DNA of 64,000 bases. It comes from Amycolatopsis endophytica. Its GTDB lineage: Bacteria > Actinomycetota > Actinomycetes > Mycobacteriales > Pseudonocardiaceae. Shown piece after piece: positions 1 to 8,400 of the stretch. The number at the start of each line of letters is the position of its first letter. Position 1 is the stretch's first letter. The position numbers and the translations under genes were made by a program. The stretch spans positions 2,604,001 to 2,668,000 of the forward strand of contig NZ_JACCFK010000001.1 in assembly GCF_013410405.1 (NCBI RefSeq). The letters are read 5' to 3'. The notes under the pieces are model-generated. The model searched no databases and was not told the DNA's origin. It saw nothing but the letters and a program-made list of their open reading frames with translations.

Positions 1-157
1 CTTCACCCTCGACGGCAGCGACTACCCCAGCCACGCCGCCCAAGAGGCCGCCATCGCCGGCTACCTGCGCTGGCGCAACCGCCACTGCCACCCAAAGCGT
101 CACTTCGCCGTCAACTCCAAGATCCGCCGACCGGATTACCTACCCAACGTTGCTTGA
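1..157 (+). mobile_element. C-terminal end of IS630-type transposase (partial)
   Basis: An open frame enters from the left edge and stops at 155-157 (TGA), giving about 51 residues. The text FTLDGSDYPSHAAQEAAI followed by YLRWRNRH resembles the C-terminal end of IS630/Tc1-like DDE transposases, where a stretch of this kind follows the last catalytic residue. The tail ends in IRRPDYLPNVA. The catalytic core lies outside the window, so whether the element is intact cannot be judged. No inverted repeat could be assigned in the 48 bases before the next gene. Family assignment is moderate. Confidence 0.6.
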
Positions 158-205
158 TGCGGCACTAGGACAGGAAGCGGCCGCTGCGGCTCCTACCGTC
201 GGGAC

Positions 206-919
206 ATGAGCCACGTCGACACCAACCAACCCGAGGGCACCCCGACCTGGATGGCCCTCACCGTCCCCCGGCCCGGTGAAGCGGCCCGCTTTTACGGTGC
301 CGTGTTCGGGTGGACCGTCGAGGACGACCTCTTCCTGCTGGGCGACCGGGTCGCCGCCGGGTTCGCGGAAGGGCCCGCGGCCTGGACGGTCAGCCTCGCC
401 ACCGGCGACTGCGACGCGACGGCCAAGCGCGTCGCCGCCGCGGGCGGCACGATCGCCGAAGGACCCAGCGAGTTCGGCGACCGCGCCCGTGTCGCCGTCG
501 CGGTCGACCCGGTCGGCGCCCGGTTCGGCCTGTGGCAGGGCCGCGAACTGCCCGGCTGCCAGGTCGTCAACGAACCCGGCGCCCTCGTCCGCAACGACCT
601 GACCACGGACCGGCCCGAGCACGCCCGCGCCTTCTACTCGCAGGTCTTCGGATTCACCCTGGACGGCAACGCCGACCTGCCCGAGCTGGACTTCACGTTC
701 CTGCGCCGCCCGGACGGGCACGAGATCGGCGGCATCATGGGCAGCACGTCCGGGTCGGGGTGGGCGACGACGTTCGAGGTCGCCGACACCGACGAGACGA
801 TCGCGCGGGCCGTCGGGCACGGCGGGCGGAGCACCGAACCCGAGGACTTCGTCTACGGGCGGATGGCGACCATCACCGATCCGTTCGGCATCGAGTTCGG
901 CGTCATCGCCCGCCGCTGA
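206..919 (+). CDS. two-domain VOC (glyoxalase/bleomycin-resistance-fold) protein
   Basis: The 237-residue protein consists of two tandem vicinal-oxygen-chelate modules. The first (about residues 8-115) starts with TWMALTVPRPGEAARFYGAVFGW; the second (about 125-235) carries the matching ARAFYSQVFGF motif and ends in ATITDPFGIEFGVI, a usual VOC-domain ending. Such duplicated proteins in actinobacteria act as small-molecule binding or modifying enzymes with unknown substrate; several are annotated as glyoxalase-like or hydroxylase components. The ATG start follows the transposase remnant by 48 bases. Its 3' end overlaps the convergent neighbour by 17 bases. The fold is confident; the reaction is unknown. 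Confidence 0.85.
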   Translation: MSHVDTNQPEGTPTWMALTVPRPGEAARFYGAVFGWTVEDDLFLLGDRVAAGFAEGPAAWTVSLATGDCDATAKRVAAAGGTIAEGPSEFGDRARVAVAVDPVGARFGLWQGRELPGCQVVNEPGALVRNDLTTDRPEHARAFYSQVFGFTLDGNADLPELDFTFLRRPDGHEIGGIMGSTSGSGWATTFEVADTDETIARAVGHGGRSTEPEDFVYGRMATITDPFGIEFGVIARR

Positions 920-1388
920 ACGCCTCTGCCCCCGCCTGGACGCGGTGCGGCTCCAGCACCGCGCGCTGGCGGGCGGCCCGTTCGAGGAGCACGTCGAAGT
1001 CGACGCCCGGCACCTCGTCCGCGAGACCAGCCAGATCGCGCAGGGTCGTCCACAGCTGCTTCTTCCCGTCGATTCCCATCGTCAGCACCTCGAGTTCGAG
1101 GAACCGGCTCAGTGGTGAGTACTCCCGCAGGCGGCCGTTGGGTTTGAGGCGGGCGATCCGTTCGGCGCCGAACACCGCGGCCGTCTTGAGCGGGTTCTGC
1201 CGGACACCGAGGTGGTCCATGATGGTGCGGAAGGTGCCGACATCCTCCGCGATCTCCGTCGCCACCCGTTCGAGCGCTTCGCCCGCCGGGCTGCCGCGGT
1301 TGTTGCCCGCGGCCCGCCGGGCGAGTTCGCGCCAGCCGACGCCGAGTGCGAGCTGGTCGTTGAGGTAGATCGCCAGGAAACCGTCCAC
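903..1388 (-). CDS. conserved hypothetical helical protein
   Basis: A 161-residue protein with a GTG start. It is predicted to be almost wholly helical, with no signal peptide or membrane segment. Recognisable stretches are ALGVGWRELARRAAGNN near the N-terminus and YSPLSRFLELEVLTMGIDGK in the middle. It does not match a named family that I can recognise. Codon use follows the neighbours, which supports it as a real gene, and its 3' end overlaps the convergent VOC gene by only 17 bases. It is divergent from the permease gene at 1519, with a 130-base shared upstream region. No function is proposed. Confidence 0.7.
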   Translation of the reverse strand: MDGFLAIYLNDQLALGVGWRELARRAAGNNRGSPAGEALERVATEIAEDVGTFRTIMDHLGVRQNPLKTAAVFGAERIARLKPNGRLREYSPLSRFLELEVLTMGIDGKKQLWTTLRDLAGLADEVPGVDFDVLLERAARQRAVLEPHRVQAGAEAFSGGR

Positions 1389-1518
1389 GGTTCCGGTTAC
1401 CCCGGCCCAGGCCGGTCACGCATCCGGGGCCGGAATCACCCCTCGACGTTGATCCATAAGAAGGGCTTTCGCCCGGAAGTGTGGCCGGGCACGGCGAATT
1501 GCGGAACACTTTCCGGGC

Positions 1519-2874
1519 ATGGCGGAGGCGAGCAGGACCCGGGAACCGGCGCTCAAACGGGTGATGGGCCCGAAGCTGCTGTTGTTCTTCGTGGTCGGGG
1601 ACATCATCGGCACCGGCGTCTACGCCCTGACCGGGCAGGTCGCCGGCCGGGTGGGCGGCGCGCTGTGGCTGCCGTTCCTGCTGGCATTCGTGGTCGCGTT
1701 CATGACCGCGTTCAGCTACCTGGAACTGGTCGGGAAGTACCCGAAAGCGGCAGGCGCCGCCCTCTATACCAACCGCGCGTTCAAGATCCCGTTCCTGACC
1801 TTCATGGTTGCCTTCGCGGTGATGTGCTCGGGCATCACGTCCGCCTCCTCGGCGGCGATCGCGTTCTCCGACACCTACCTCAAGGAGTTCGTCGACTTGC
1901 CGGGCTGGCTCATTGCCCCGCTGTTCATCGTGGGACTGGCCGCCATCAACTTCCGCGGCGTCAGCGAGTCGGTCAAGACGAACGTCGTGCTCACCTGCAT
2001 CGAGCTGTCCGGCCTGCTGATCATCATCGGGGTCGGGGTGTGGGCGGTGCTCAACGGCTCCGGCGACGCGGCCCGTCTGGTCGAGATCGACACCGCCGAC
2101 CAGACCGCGCTCGTCGCGATCACCTCCGCGACCTCGCTGGCGTTCTTCGCGATGGTCGGGTTCGAGGACTCGGTCAACATGGCCGAGGAGTGCCGCGATC
2201 CGGTGCGCATCTTCCCGAAGGCGATGCTGTGGGGGATGGTCGTGGCGGCCACGATCTACGTGCTCGTTTCGCTGACCTCCTCACTGCTGGTTCCCGCCGG
2301 CGAACTGTCCGCCGCGAAGAGCGACGCCCTGCTCCGGGTGCTCGACGTCGGCGCGCCCGGCTTCCCGCGTGAGGTGTTCTCCGCGATCGGCCTGTTCGCG
2401 GTCATCAATTCGGCCCTGATCAACATGCTGATGGCCAGCCGCCTGCTCTACGGGATGGCGAACGAGCGCATCATCCCGAAGGCGCTCGGCACCGTGCACC
2501 CGTTCCGCCGCACGCCGTGGGTGTCGATCGTGTTCACCAGCGTCATCGCGATCATTTTGGTGTCCACCGTGGACATCAGTGTGCTCGGCGGGACGACGGC
2601 GCTGCTGTTGCTGGTGGTGTTCGCCATCGTCAACACCGCGGTGCTGGTGCTGCGTCGGGAGAAGGTGGACCACCCGCACTTCCGGGCGCCCACGCTCATT
2701 CCGGCGCTGGCCGCGATCTTCTGCCTGTACTTGGTGAGCCCGTTGTCCGGCCGCCCGGCGCGCGACTACGGGATCGCCGCGATCCTGCTCGGCGTCGGCG
2801 TGGTGCTCTGGATCGTCAACTGGCTCGCGATGCGTGCCGCAGAAAATAGGGATCGTGAGCGGACAGCACCGTGA
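1519..2874 (+). CDS. APC-superfamily amino acid/polyamine permease
   Basis: A 451-residue integral membrane protein with about twelve hydrophobic segments. The N-terminal LLFFVVGDIIGTGVYALTG is the characteristic first helix of the amino acid-polyamine-organocation family, with the glycine-rich substrate-binding break (GDIIGTGVY). Length fits the family. The conserved SLAFFAMVGFEDSVNMAEE segment matches helix 6 of APC transporters (FxxFxGFE...A.E). It is expected to import an amino acid or amine by proton coupling at the plasma membrane; the substrate cannot be read from sequence. The last 59 bases overlap the 3' end of the convergent metallo-hydrolase gene. Confidence 0.88.
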   Translation: MAEASRTREPALKRVMGPKLLLFFVVGDIIGTGVYALTGQVAGRVGGALWLPFLLAFVVAFMTAFSYLELVGKYPKAAGAALYTNRAFKIPFLTFMVAFAVMCSGITSASSAAIAFSDTYLKEFVDLPGWLIAPLFIVGLAAINFRGVSESVKTNVVLTCIELSGLLIIIGVGVWAVLNGSGDAARLVEIDTADQTALVAITSATSLAFFAMVGFEDSVNMAEECRDPVRIFPKAMLWGMVVAATIYVLVSLTSSLLVPAGELSAAKSDALLRVLDVGAPGFPREVFSAIGLFAVINSALINMLMASRLLYGMANERIIPKALGTVHPFRRTPWVSIVFTSVIAIILVSTVDISVLGGTTALLLLVVFAIVNTAVLVLRREKVDHPHFRAPTLIPALAAIFCLYLVSPLSGRPARDYGIAAILLGVGVVLWIVNWLAMRAAENRDRERTAP

Positions 2875-3646
2875 CCTGGTCGCCGTGGTCGCGCACCAGG
2901 TCGCGTAGCCGCTGGTGGTTGCCGTGCCGCGCGCCCTTCACGGTCTCGACGCGCGACTCGAACCAGGCGAGTCCGGGTGTGGTGTGCGGCCGGACCGGGT
3001 CGATCTGGCCGTGGTGGAAGAACGAGTCGCCCGCGTGCAGGATCCAGCCGTCGCCGGTGTCCACGGCCACGCCGGCGTGGCCGCGCGTGTGCCCGCCCAG
3101 CGGGACGAGCAGGATCTCCGGCGGCAGGTCCTTGAGCTGGCGCACCGCGTCGAACCCGAACCACTTCTCGCCGGTGTCCGGATAGCTGCTCCATTGTGGA
3201 CCATGTGCGAAGTGGAGTTGCTTGTACCGCCAGCGTTCCTTGGCGTCCCGTGGTTCTTGCAATGCGCGCAGTTCCTCCGCGTACACGTGCACGGTCGCGT
3301 GCGGGAAGTCGACGAGCCCGCCGGCGTGGTCGAGGTCGAGGTGGGTCAGGACGATGTGCCGCACGTCCTCGACCCGGTAGCCCAGCGCGCGCACCTGCTC
3401 GGCGGCGGTCTCCTCGACCGACGTCCGCATGCCGACCATGCGGACGAACTTCGCGCCCAGCCACTCGTCCGCCCGGTCGACGGCCGGTGAACCCACCCCG
3501 GTCTCGATCAGGACCAGCTGGTCGCCCGTTTCGACGAGCAGGCAGTGGCAGACCAGCTCGGCGCGGTGGCCGAACCCGCCGCGGCCGTCGACCAGACGGC
3601 CGCCCGGTGGGCGCATCGTTCCGCAGTTGAGGTGGTGGACCTTCAT
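2816..3646 (-). CDS. MBL-fold metallo-hydrolase
   Basis: A 276-residue metallo-beta-lactamase-fold protein. The metal-binding motif is LTHLDLDHAGG (residues about 95-105), followed by a second metal histidine in GGHTRGHAGV and aspartate in ILHAGDSFFHHG. The HxDxDH form is common in actinobacterial hydrolases of this fold and is close to the lactonase-type branch, but the substrate is unknown. ATG at 3646 is chosen because it overlaps the TetR stop codon as ATGA, so the two genes are translationally coupled with the regulator first. The 3' end runs 59 bases into the permease gene. Confidence 0.85.
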   Translation of the reverse strand: MKVHHLNCGTMRPPGGRLVDGRGGFGHRAELVCHCLLVETGDQLVLIETGVGSPAVDRADEWLGAKFVRMVGMRTSVEETAAEQVRALGYRVEDVRHIVLTHLDLDHAGGLVDFPHATVHVYAEELRALQEPRDAKERWRYKQLHFAHGPQWSSYPDTGEKWFGFDAVRQLKDLPPEILLVPLGGHTRGHAGVAVDTGDGWILHAGDSFFHHGQIDPVRPHTTPGLAWFESRVETVKGARHGNHQRLRDLVRDHGDQVTVLSAHDPYFLRHASRAS

Positions 3647-4218
3647 GACAGCTCCCGTTCGATGGTGGCCCGCAGGTGCTCGCCGACGGCGTGCAACGGC
3701 GCGAGATCGCGCTGGGTCTTGGCCAGGAGAAGGGCGCCTTCGATCGCGCTGAGCGCGATGGTGCTCAGCGTGGCCGCGTGAGCGGAGCCGAGGCCCTGTC
3801 CGGTGAGGTACTCGGTGATGACGGCGTGCCAGGACGTGTACCCGTCCGTGCAAGCCTGGCGGATCAGGTCGCTGTCCCCGGCGTCGAGCGCGACCGTCGC
3901 GATCGGACAGCCGCACCGGTAGCCCGTTTCGGTGAGATTGCGCCCCAGCGCTTCGATCACCCGGGTGATGCCCGTTCCCGCATCGGGTGCCGTGGCGAGC
4001 ACTTCACGCAGCAGCCCGGCCATGGAGTCGCTGGAATGCGCGACCGCCTCGGCCGCGAGCTGCTCCTTGCCGCCGGGGAAGTGGAAGTACAGCGAGCCCT
4101 TCGGCGCGCCACCGGCGCTGACCAGCTGGTTCAGCCCCGTCGCGTGGTAGCCCTGCGCACGGAACAGCTCGGCGGCCGAGGTGACCATGCGGTTGCGGGT
4201 GTCGGTTCTGCGGACCAT
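3643..4218 (-). CDS. TetR-family transcriptional regulator (LmrA/YxaF-like)
   Basis: A 191-residue repressor. The helix-turn-helix spans about residues 5-50 (LFRAQGYHATGLNQLVSAGG, then APKGSLYFHFPGGKEQL). The C-terminal half includes YRCGCPIATVALDAGDSD, typical of the LmrA/YxaF subgroup, which senses drugs or flavonoids in Bacillus. It is followed by the MBL hydrolase with an ATGA overlap, so it probably controls that gene and itself. A near-palindrome lies just upstream at 4238-4257, in the divergent region shared with the mutarotase gene. Confidence 0.85.
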   Translation of the reverse strand: MVRRTDTRNRMVTSAAELFRAQGYHATGLNQLVSAGGAPKGSLYFHFPGGKEQLAAEAVAHSSDSMAGLLREVLATAPDAGTGITRVIEALGRNLTETGYRCGCPIATVALDAGDSDLIRQACTDGYTSWHAVITEYLTGQGLGSAHAATLSTIALSAIEGALLLAKTQRDLAPLHAVGEHLRATIERELS

Positions 4219-4237
4219 GGTGATCACCGTAGCGCAA

Positions 4238-4257
4238 ACTAAGACGACCGGTCTAGT
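4238..4257. promoter_or_regulatory. putative TetR operator, divergent region
   Basis: On the minus strand the sequence reads ACTAGACCGGTCGTCTTAGT: an inverted repeat ACTAGAC / GTCTTAGT around CGGTC, with one extra base in one arm and the perfect 8-base core GACCGGTC. It lies 20 bases upstream of the TetR start and 28 bases upstream of the mutarotase ATG. This is the expected place for autoregulation. Binding is inferred only. Confidence 0.55.
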
Positions 4258-4284
4258 GAGTTTCGATATCGCTAGGGTTTGAGC

Positions 4285-5190
4285 ATGGCCAACCCCACGG
4301 GACAGCAGTTCGAGATCGTCCGCGGCAACGCGCGCGCCGTCGTCACCGAGATCGGTGCGGGCCTGCGGGCGTTCGAGATCGGCGGCGTGCCCTACCTGGA
4401 GACGTTCGACGCCGGCGCGCGTCCGCCCAAGGGCGCCGGGCAGATCCTGCTCCCGTGGCCCAACCGCACCAAGGCGGCGCAGTGGACCTACCAGGGTGAG
4501 AAGCAGCAGCTGGAGGTCACCGAGGAGGCGCGCGGCAACGCGATCCACGGCCTGACCCGGCACCGCGAGTGGACCCTGGTCGAGCACGCCGAATCGTCGA
4601 TCACCTTCGAGATCGACGTCGAGGAGCAGCCGGGCTGGCCGGTGCCGCTGCACGCGCGCATCACCTACGACCTCGCGCCACGCGAGCTGACCGTGACCCA
4701 CGAAATCCGCAACGAGGGCGAATCGTCGATCGGCGTCGGCGTGGGCGCGCACCCGTACTTCCGCATCGGCGACGTCCCGACCGACGAGCTGACGCTGACC
4801 CTCCCGGCGACGCGCGTGCGCCCGTACGCGGCCGACGAGCAGCTTCCCTACGCCGACGAGCGCGACGCGACGGGCGAGTACGACTTCCGCGACGGCAAGG
4901 TGCTCGCCGAGGTCGACCTCGACACCGCGTTCGGCGGCCTCGTTCCCGGCGACGACGGCCGGTTCCACCACGTCCTGTCCCACGGCGACCGCGGCGTCGA
5001 CGTGTGGGCCGGGCCGGACTTCCGCTGGGTGCAGGTCTTCACGCCCGCCGATCTCGTCGGTCGCGGCCGCGCGGTCGCGATCGAGCCGATGACCTGCCCG
5101 GCCGACGCGCTCAACTCCGGCACCGACCTCGTCGAGCTGGACCCTGGCACGTCCTGGACCGGCAGCTGGGGCGTCAAGGTGCACGGCTGA
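4285..5190 (+). CDS. aldose 1-epimerase family protein
   Basis: A 301-residue mutarotase-fold protein. Family signatures are LLPWPNRTKAAQW near residue 50, AIHGLTRHREW with the substrate-binding histidine, GVGAHPYFRIG with a catalytic-type histidine, and DTAFGGL before a terminal acidic stretch AIEPMTCPADALNSG. These enzymes interconvert alpha and beta anomers of free hexoses in the cytoplasm. ATG at 4285 is preferred; a TTG two codons upstream (4279) is possible. The gene is divergent from the TetR gene and may share its operator. Which sugar is used cannot be told. Confidence 0.9.
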   Translation: MANPTGQQFEIVRGNARAVVTEIGAGLRAFEIGGVPYLETFDAGARPPKGAGQILLPWPNRTKAAQWTYQGEKQQLEVTEEARGNAIHGLTRHREWTLVEHAESSITFEIDVEEQPGWPVPLHARITYDLAPRELTVTHEIRNEGESSIGVGVGAHPYFRIGDVPTDELTLTLPATRVRPYAADEQLPYADERDATGEYDFRDGKVLAEVDLDTAFGGLVPGDDGRFHHVLSHGDRGVDVWAGPDFRWVQVFTPADLVGRGRAVAIEPMTCPADALNSGTDLVELDPGTSWTGSWGVKVHG

Positions 5191-5191
5191 C

Positions 5192-5317
5192 CCGGTCCGG
5201 CTCGGCGAGGCAGACACGGGCGAGCTGCTCACCCTGCGGCGCGCCGCGTTCGTCACCGAGGCGCGTGGCCCCGAGGCGCACTACCACCTCGTGCACCTGG
5301 AGAAGAGTTTCCGTTAG
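5192..5317 (+). pseudogene. GNAT acetyltransferase remnant
   Basis: In the 138 bases after the mutarotase stop, one frame reads VRLGEADTGELLTLRRAAFVTEAR and then YHLVHLEKSFR before a TAG at 5315-5317. The first part looks like the start of GNAT acetyltransferases with the GELLTLQRAA(Y/F)VTEA pattern; the last part looks like the end of such a protein. The acetyl-CoA-binding core is missing and no start codon lies in frame. This looks like an internally deleted relic. It is short, so the match could be partly chance. Confidence 0.45.
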
Positions 5318-5328
5318 CGTGTCTAACC

Positions 5329-6540
5329 ATGGTGAGCGCGATTGTTGGCGGATACGTGGTACCGGTCGAGGGCGACCCGATCGACGGCGGCACGGTCCTG
5401 ATCGAGAACGGCAAGATCACCGCGGTCGGCACTGACGCGGATGTCGACGTCCCGGAGGACGCCGAGCTGATCGACGCGTCCGGCACGTGGGTCCTGCCCG
5501 GGTTCGTCGACGCCCACTGCCACCTCGGGGTGCACGAGGAGGGCGAGGGCTGGGCCGGCAACGACACCAACGAGATGACCGACCCGAACGGCGCCCGCTT
5601 CCGCGCGATCGACGGCATCGACCCGTTCGAGGTCGGCTTCGACGACGCGCTGTCCGGCGGTGTCACCAGCGTCGTGATCAAGCCCGGTTCCGGTAACCCG
5701 ATCGGCGGGCAGACCGTCGCGGTGAAGACGTGGGGCCGCACCGCGCTCGACATGGTCTTCGACGAGGCGGTCAGCGTGAAGAGCGCGCTCGGCGAGAACC
5801 CGAAGCGCGTCTACGGTGACAAGGGGCAGACGCCCTCGACCCGGCTCGGTGTCGCCGCGATCATCCGCGAGGCGTTCACGAAGGCCCGCAACTACGCCGC
5901 CCAGCGTGACCACGCCCGGTCCGAGGGCAAGCCGTTCGACACCGATCTGACGCTGGAGACCTTGGCGAAGGTTCTCGACGGCGAGCTGTACTGGGACCAG
6001 CACGTGCACCGCGCGGACGACATCGTCACCGCGCTCCGGCTGGCCGACGAGTTCGGGTACAAGCTGGTGGTCAACCACGGCACCGAGGGCCACCTGATCG
6101 CCGACGTGCTGGCGGAGAAGGACGTCCCGGTGATCCTCGGGCCCCTGTTCACCACGCGGTCGAAGGTCGAGCTGCGCCACCGCACGCTGCGCTCGGCGGG
6201 CATCCTCGCGCGCGCCGGGGTCAAGATCGCGATCACCACCGACCACCCGGTCGTGCCGATCAACTTCCTCGTCTACCAGGCCGCGCTCGCCGTCAAGGAC
6301 GGGCTGGAACCGGAGGTGGCGCTGCGGTCGCTGACCGTGAACCCGGCGGCGATGCTGTCGCTGGACGACCGGATCGGCTCACTCAAGCCGGGGCTGGACG
6401 CCGACATCGTGCTGTGGTCCGGCGATCCGCTGGACGTCATGAACCGCGCCATGCGGGTCTTCGTGCGGGGCCGCGAGGTCTACCGCTTCGACGACGTGCG
6501 CGGCGAGGGCGCGGTGACCTCCCGCCGCTACAGCGAGTAG
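5329..6540 (+). CDS. amidohydrolase, imidazolonepropionase-like
   Basis: A 403-residue metal-dependent hydrolase of the amidohydrolase superfamily. It has an N-terminal composite beta domain, the metal motif VDAHCHLGVHEE (HxH), a middle QHVHRADDI and VVNHGTEGH supplying further histidines, and ITTDHPVVP with the catalytic aspartate. The C-terminus returns to the beta domain (IGSLKPGLDADIVLWSGDPLD). Relatives hydrolyse cyclic amides, including imidazolonepropionase and prolidase-type enzymes; there are no hut genes nearby, so histidine degradation is not indicated. It lies convergent to and two bases from the end of the acyl-CoA dehydrogenase gene. Confidence 0.85.
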   Translation: MVSAIVGGYVVPVEGDPIDGGTVLIENGKITAVGTDADVDVPEDAELIDASGTWVLPGFVDAHCHLGVHEEGEGWAGNDTNEMTDPNGARFRAIDGIDPFEVGFDDALSGGVTSVVIKPGSGNPIGGQTVAVKTWGRTALDMVFDEAVSVKSALGENPKRVYGDKGQTPSTRLGVAAIIREAFTKARNYAAQRDHARSEGKPFDTDLTLETLAKVLDGELYWDQHVHRADDIVTALRLADEFGYKLVVNHGTEGHLIADVLAEKDVPVILGPLFTTRSKVELRHRTLRSAGILARAGVKIAITTDHPVVPINFLVYQAALAVKDGLEPEVALRSLTVNPAAMLSLDDRIGSLKPGLDADIVLWSGDPLDVMNRAMRVFVRGREVYRFDDVRGEGAVTSRRYSE

Positions 6541-6541
6541 G

Positions 6542-7678
6542 TCACGCCTTCTTGAGGTGGCGCGCGATGACCATGCGCTGGACCTGGTTGGTGCCCTCGA
6601 AGATCTGCGGCACCTTCGCCTCACGCATGTAGCGCTCCACCGGGAAGTCGCGGGTGTAGCCGGCGCCGCCGAGGACCTGGACGGCGTCGGTGGTCACCTT
6701 CATGGCCGCGTCGGTCGCGACGAGCTTCGCCACCGACGCGGCGCGCCCGAACGGCATCCCGCGGTCCCGGCGCCGCGCGGCGTCGAGGTAGGTCGCGCGG
6801 GCCGAGTCGACGGCGGCCGCCATGTCGGCGAGCAGGAACTCCAGGCCCTGGAAGTCGATGACCGGCCTGCCGAACTGCGTCCGCCCCTTGGCGTAGGAGA
6901 CCGCCTCGTCGAGTGCGGCCTGCGCCAGACCCACCGCGCAGGCGGCGATCCCGAGCCGCCCGGAGTCCAATGAGGACAGCGCGATCCGCATGCCCGAGCC
7001 CGCCGGACCGATGAGCCGGTCAGCCTCCACCCGGGCGTCGGAAAAGATCATCTGCGTCGTCGTCGATCCGGTCAGGCCCATCTTCCGCTCCGGCGGCGCC
7101 GCGGTCAGGCCCGGCGTGTGCCCGTCCACCAGCAGGCATGAGATCTCGTCCTCGCCGGTGCGGACCATCGTGGTGTAGAAGTCGGCCTGCCCGCCGTGTG
7201 TGATCCACGCCTTCGTGCCGTTCACGACGTACGCGGCGCCGTCGAGCCGCGCCCGTGTCGACAGCGCCGCCGCGTCCGACCCGGCGTGCGCCTCCGACAA
7301 GGCGTACGCGCCCAGCAGTTGCCCTTCGAGCATCGACGGCAGCCACCGGTCGCGCTGCTCGTCCGTGCCGTGGTGGGCCAGCGCGAAGCAGGACATCGTG
7401 TGCACCGACAGCCCGACGCCCACCGACATCCACGCGGCCGCGATCTCCTCCAGGACCTGCAGGTAGACCTCGTAGGGCACGTCGCCGCCGCCCCAGCGCT
7501 CGGGGTAGGGCAGCCCGAGCAGGCCGGACTTGCCGAGCAGCCGGAACTGGTCCCGCGGGAAGCGCTCGGCCTCCTCGTACTCGGCCGCGAGTGGTTTCAG
7601 CTCGTCGCGGGCGAGTTCGGTCGCCAGCGCGAGCAGGTCGGTGTACTCGCGGTCGGGAAGCAGGCGCTCGACCGGCAT
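6542..7678 (-). CDS. acyl-CoA dehydrogenase
   Basis: A 378-residue flavoenzyme. Visible family segments are YALSEAHAGSDAAAL and WITHGGQADFYTTMVRT (FAD and substrate contacts), FGRPVIDFQGLEFLLADM, and the C-terminal FEGTNQVQRMVIARHL with the glutamate region used as catalytic base in many members. It would oxidise an acyl-CoA to the enoyl-CoA, passing electrons to ETF. ATG at 7678 is chosen because GGAGG sits five bases before it; an in-frame TTG at 7699 lacks this. The gene is divergent from a TetR gene across a palindrome-rich promoter, which suggests direct repression. Confidence 0.92.
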   Translation of the reverse strand: MPVERLLPDREYTDLLALATELARDELKPLAAEYEEAERFPRDQFRLLGKSGLLGLPYPERWGGGDVPYEVYLQVLEEIAAAWMSVGVGLSVHTMSCFALAHHGTDEQRDRWLPSMLEGQLLGAYALSEAHAGSDAAALSTRARLDGAAYVVNGTKAWITHGGQADFYTTMVRTGEDEISCLLVDGHTPGLTAAPPERKMGLTGSTTTQMIFSDARVEADRLIGPAGSGMRIALSSLDSGRLGIAACAVGLAQAALDEAVSYAKGRTQFGRPVIDFQGLEFLLADMAAAVDSARATYLDAARRRDRGMPFGRAASVAKLVATDAAMKVTTDAVQVLGGAGYTRDFPVERYMREAKVPQIFEGTNQVQRMVIARHLKKA

Positions 7679-7688
7679 GGCAGCCTCC

Positions 7689-7730
7689 GGTGTACTCAAA
7701 ACAGTACTCTGTAACTATCTCCAGTACACC
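7689..7730. promoter_or_regulatory. operator array between acyl-CoA dehydrogenase and TetR genes
   Basis: The 67-base divergent region contains GGTGTACT at 7689-7696 and its exact reverse complement AGTACACC at 7723-7730. Between them lies ACAGTACTCTGT at 7701-7712, built on a central AGTACT. The AGTAC core therefore occurs three times at roughly one-turn to two-turn spacing. The outer left arm overlaps the ribosome site of the acyl-CoA dehydrogenase gene. It most likely serves the adjacent TetR protein. Confidence 0.65.
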
Positions 7731-7745
7731 ACATACGGTGGTTCG

Positions 7746-8375
7746 ATGACCAGTCGCGAGGCGCTCCGGGCACCGGGCGGCAAGGCGCTGACCGCCCGGC
7801 AACGCGCGCTGCTCGCCGAGCTGGAGGAGTTGTTCCTGGTCGAGGGATTCGTGCAGTTCACGCTGGACGACCTGGCCGCCAAGACGCACTGCTCGAAGTC
7901 GACGCTCTACGCGCTCGCGCCGAGCAAGGAGCAGCTCGCCGTCCGCGTGGTCGCGCACTACTTCAAGGGCGCCGCCGACCTGCTCGACGAGCGGATCGCC
8001 GGCATCGAGGACGCGCGCGAGATTATCGGCGTGTATCTCGACGGCATCGCCGAGTACCTGAACCGCGCGCACGAGCCGTTCATGCGGGACATCAACGACT
8101 TCGCCCCGGCCCGTGCCGCCTACGAGCTGAACAGCAGGGCCGCGGCGGCGAAGATCCGGTCGTTCATCCGGAAGGGCGTCGCGGACGGGGTGTTCCGCGA
8201 AGTGCACGCGACGCTCATCGCCGAGATGGCGGGAGTGCTCATCGAGGGGATCCAGACCGGGGTCATCGGCTCACGGACCGGTGTCTCGGACGCCGAGGCT
8301 TTCACGGCGCTGTCTGAGCTGTTGCTCGGCGGGCTGGCAACGCGCAGCGTTTCCGCTGAGGGTGGTGGCGGGTGA
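7746..8375 (+). CDS. TetR-family regulator of the adjacent acyl-CoA dehydrogenase
   Basis: A 209-residue TetR protein with the helix-turn-helix at about residues 25-70 (LFLVEGFVQFTLDDLAAKT, then CSKSTLYALAPSKEQL). The C-terminal half, IEDAREIIGVYLDGIAEYL onward, is a ligand-binding bundle of usual size. It is divergent from the acyl-CoA dehydrogenase gene with AGTAC repeats between, so fatty-acyl-CoA-responsive repression is the simplest reading. ATG at 7746 follows the operator; longer frames upstream run into the dehydrogenase gene. A sugar kinase gene follows 25 bases downstream. Confidence 0.85.
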   Translation: MTSREALRAPGGKALTARQRALLAELEELFLVEGFVQFTLDDLAAKTHCSKSTLYALAPSKEQLAVRVVAHYFKGAADLLDERIAGIEDAREIIGVYLDGIAEYLNRAHEPFMRDINDFAPARAAYELNSRAAAAKIRSFIRKGVADGVFREVHATLIAEMAGVLIEGIQTGVIGSRTGVSDAEAFTALSELLLGGLATRSVSAEGGGG

Positions 8376-8400
8376 CGGGTGGGGCGTTAGCATCTCGCCC

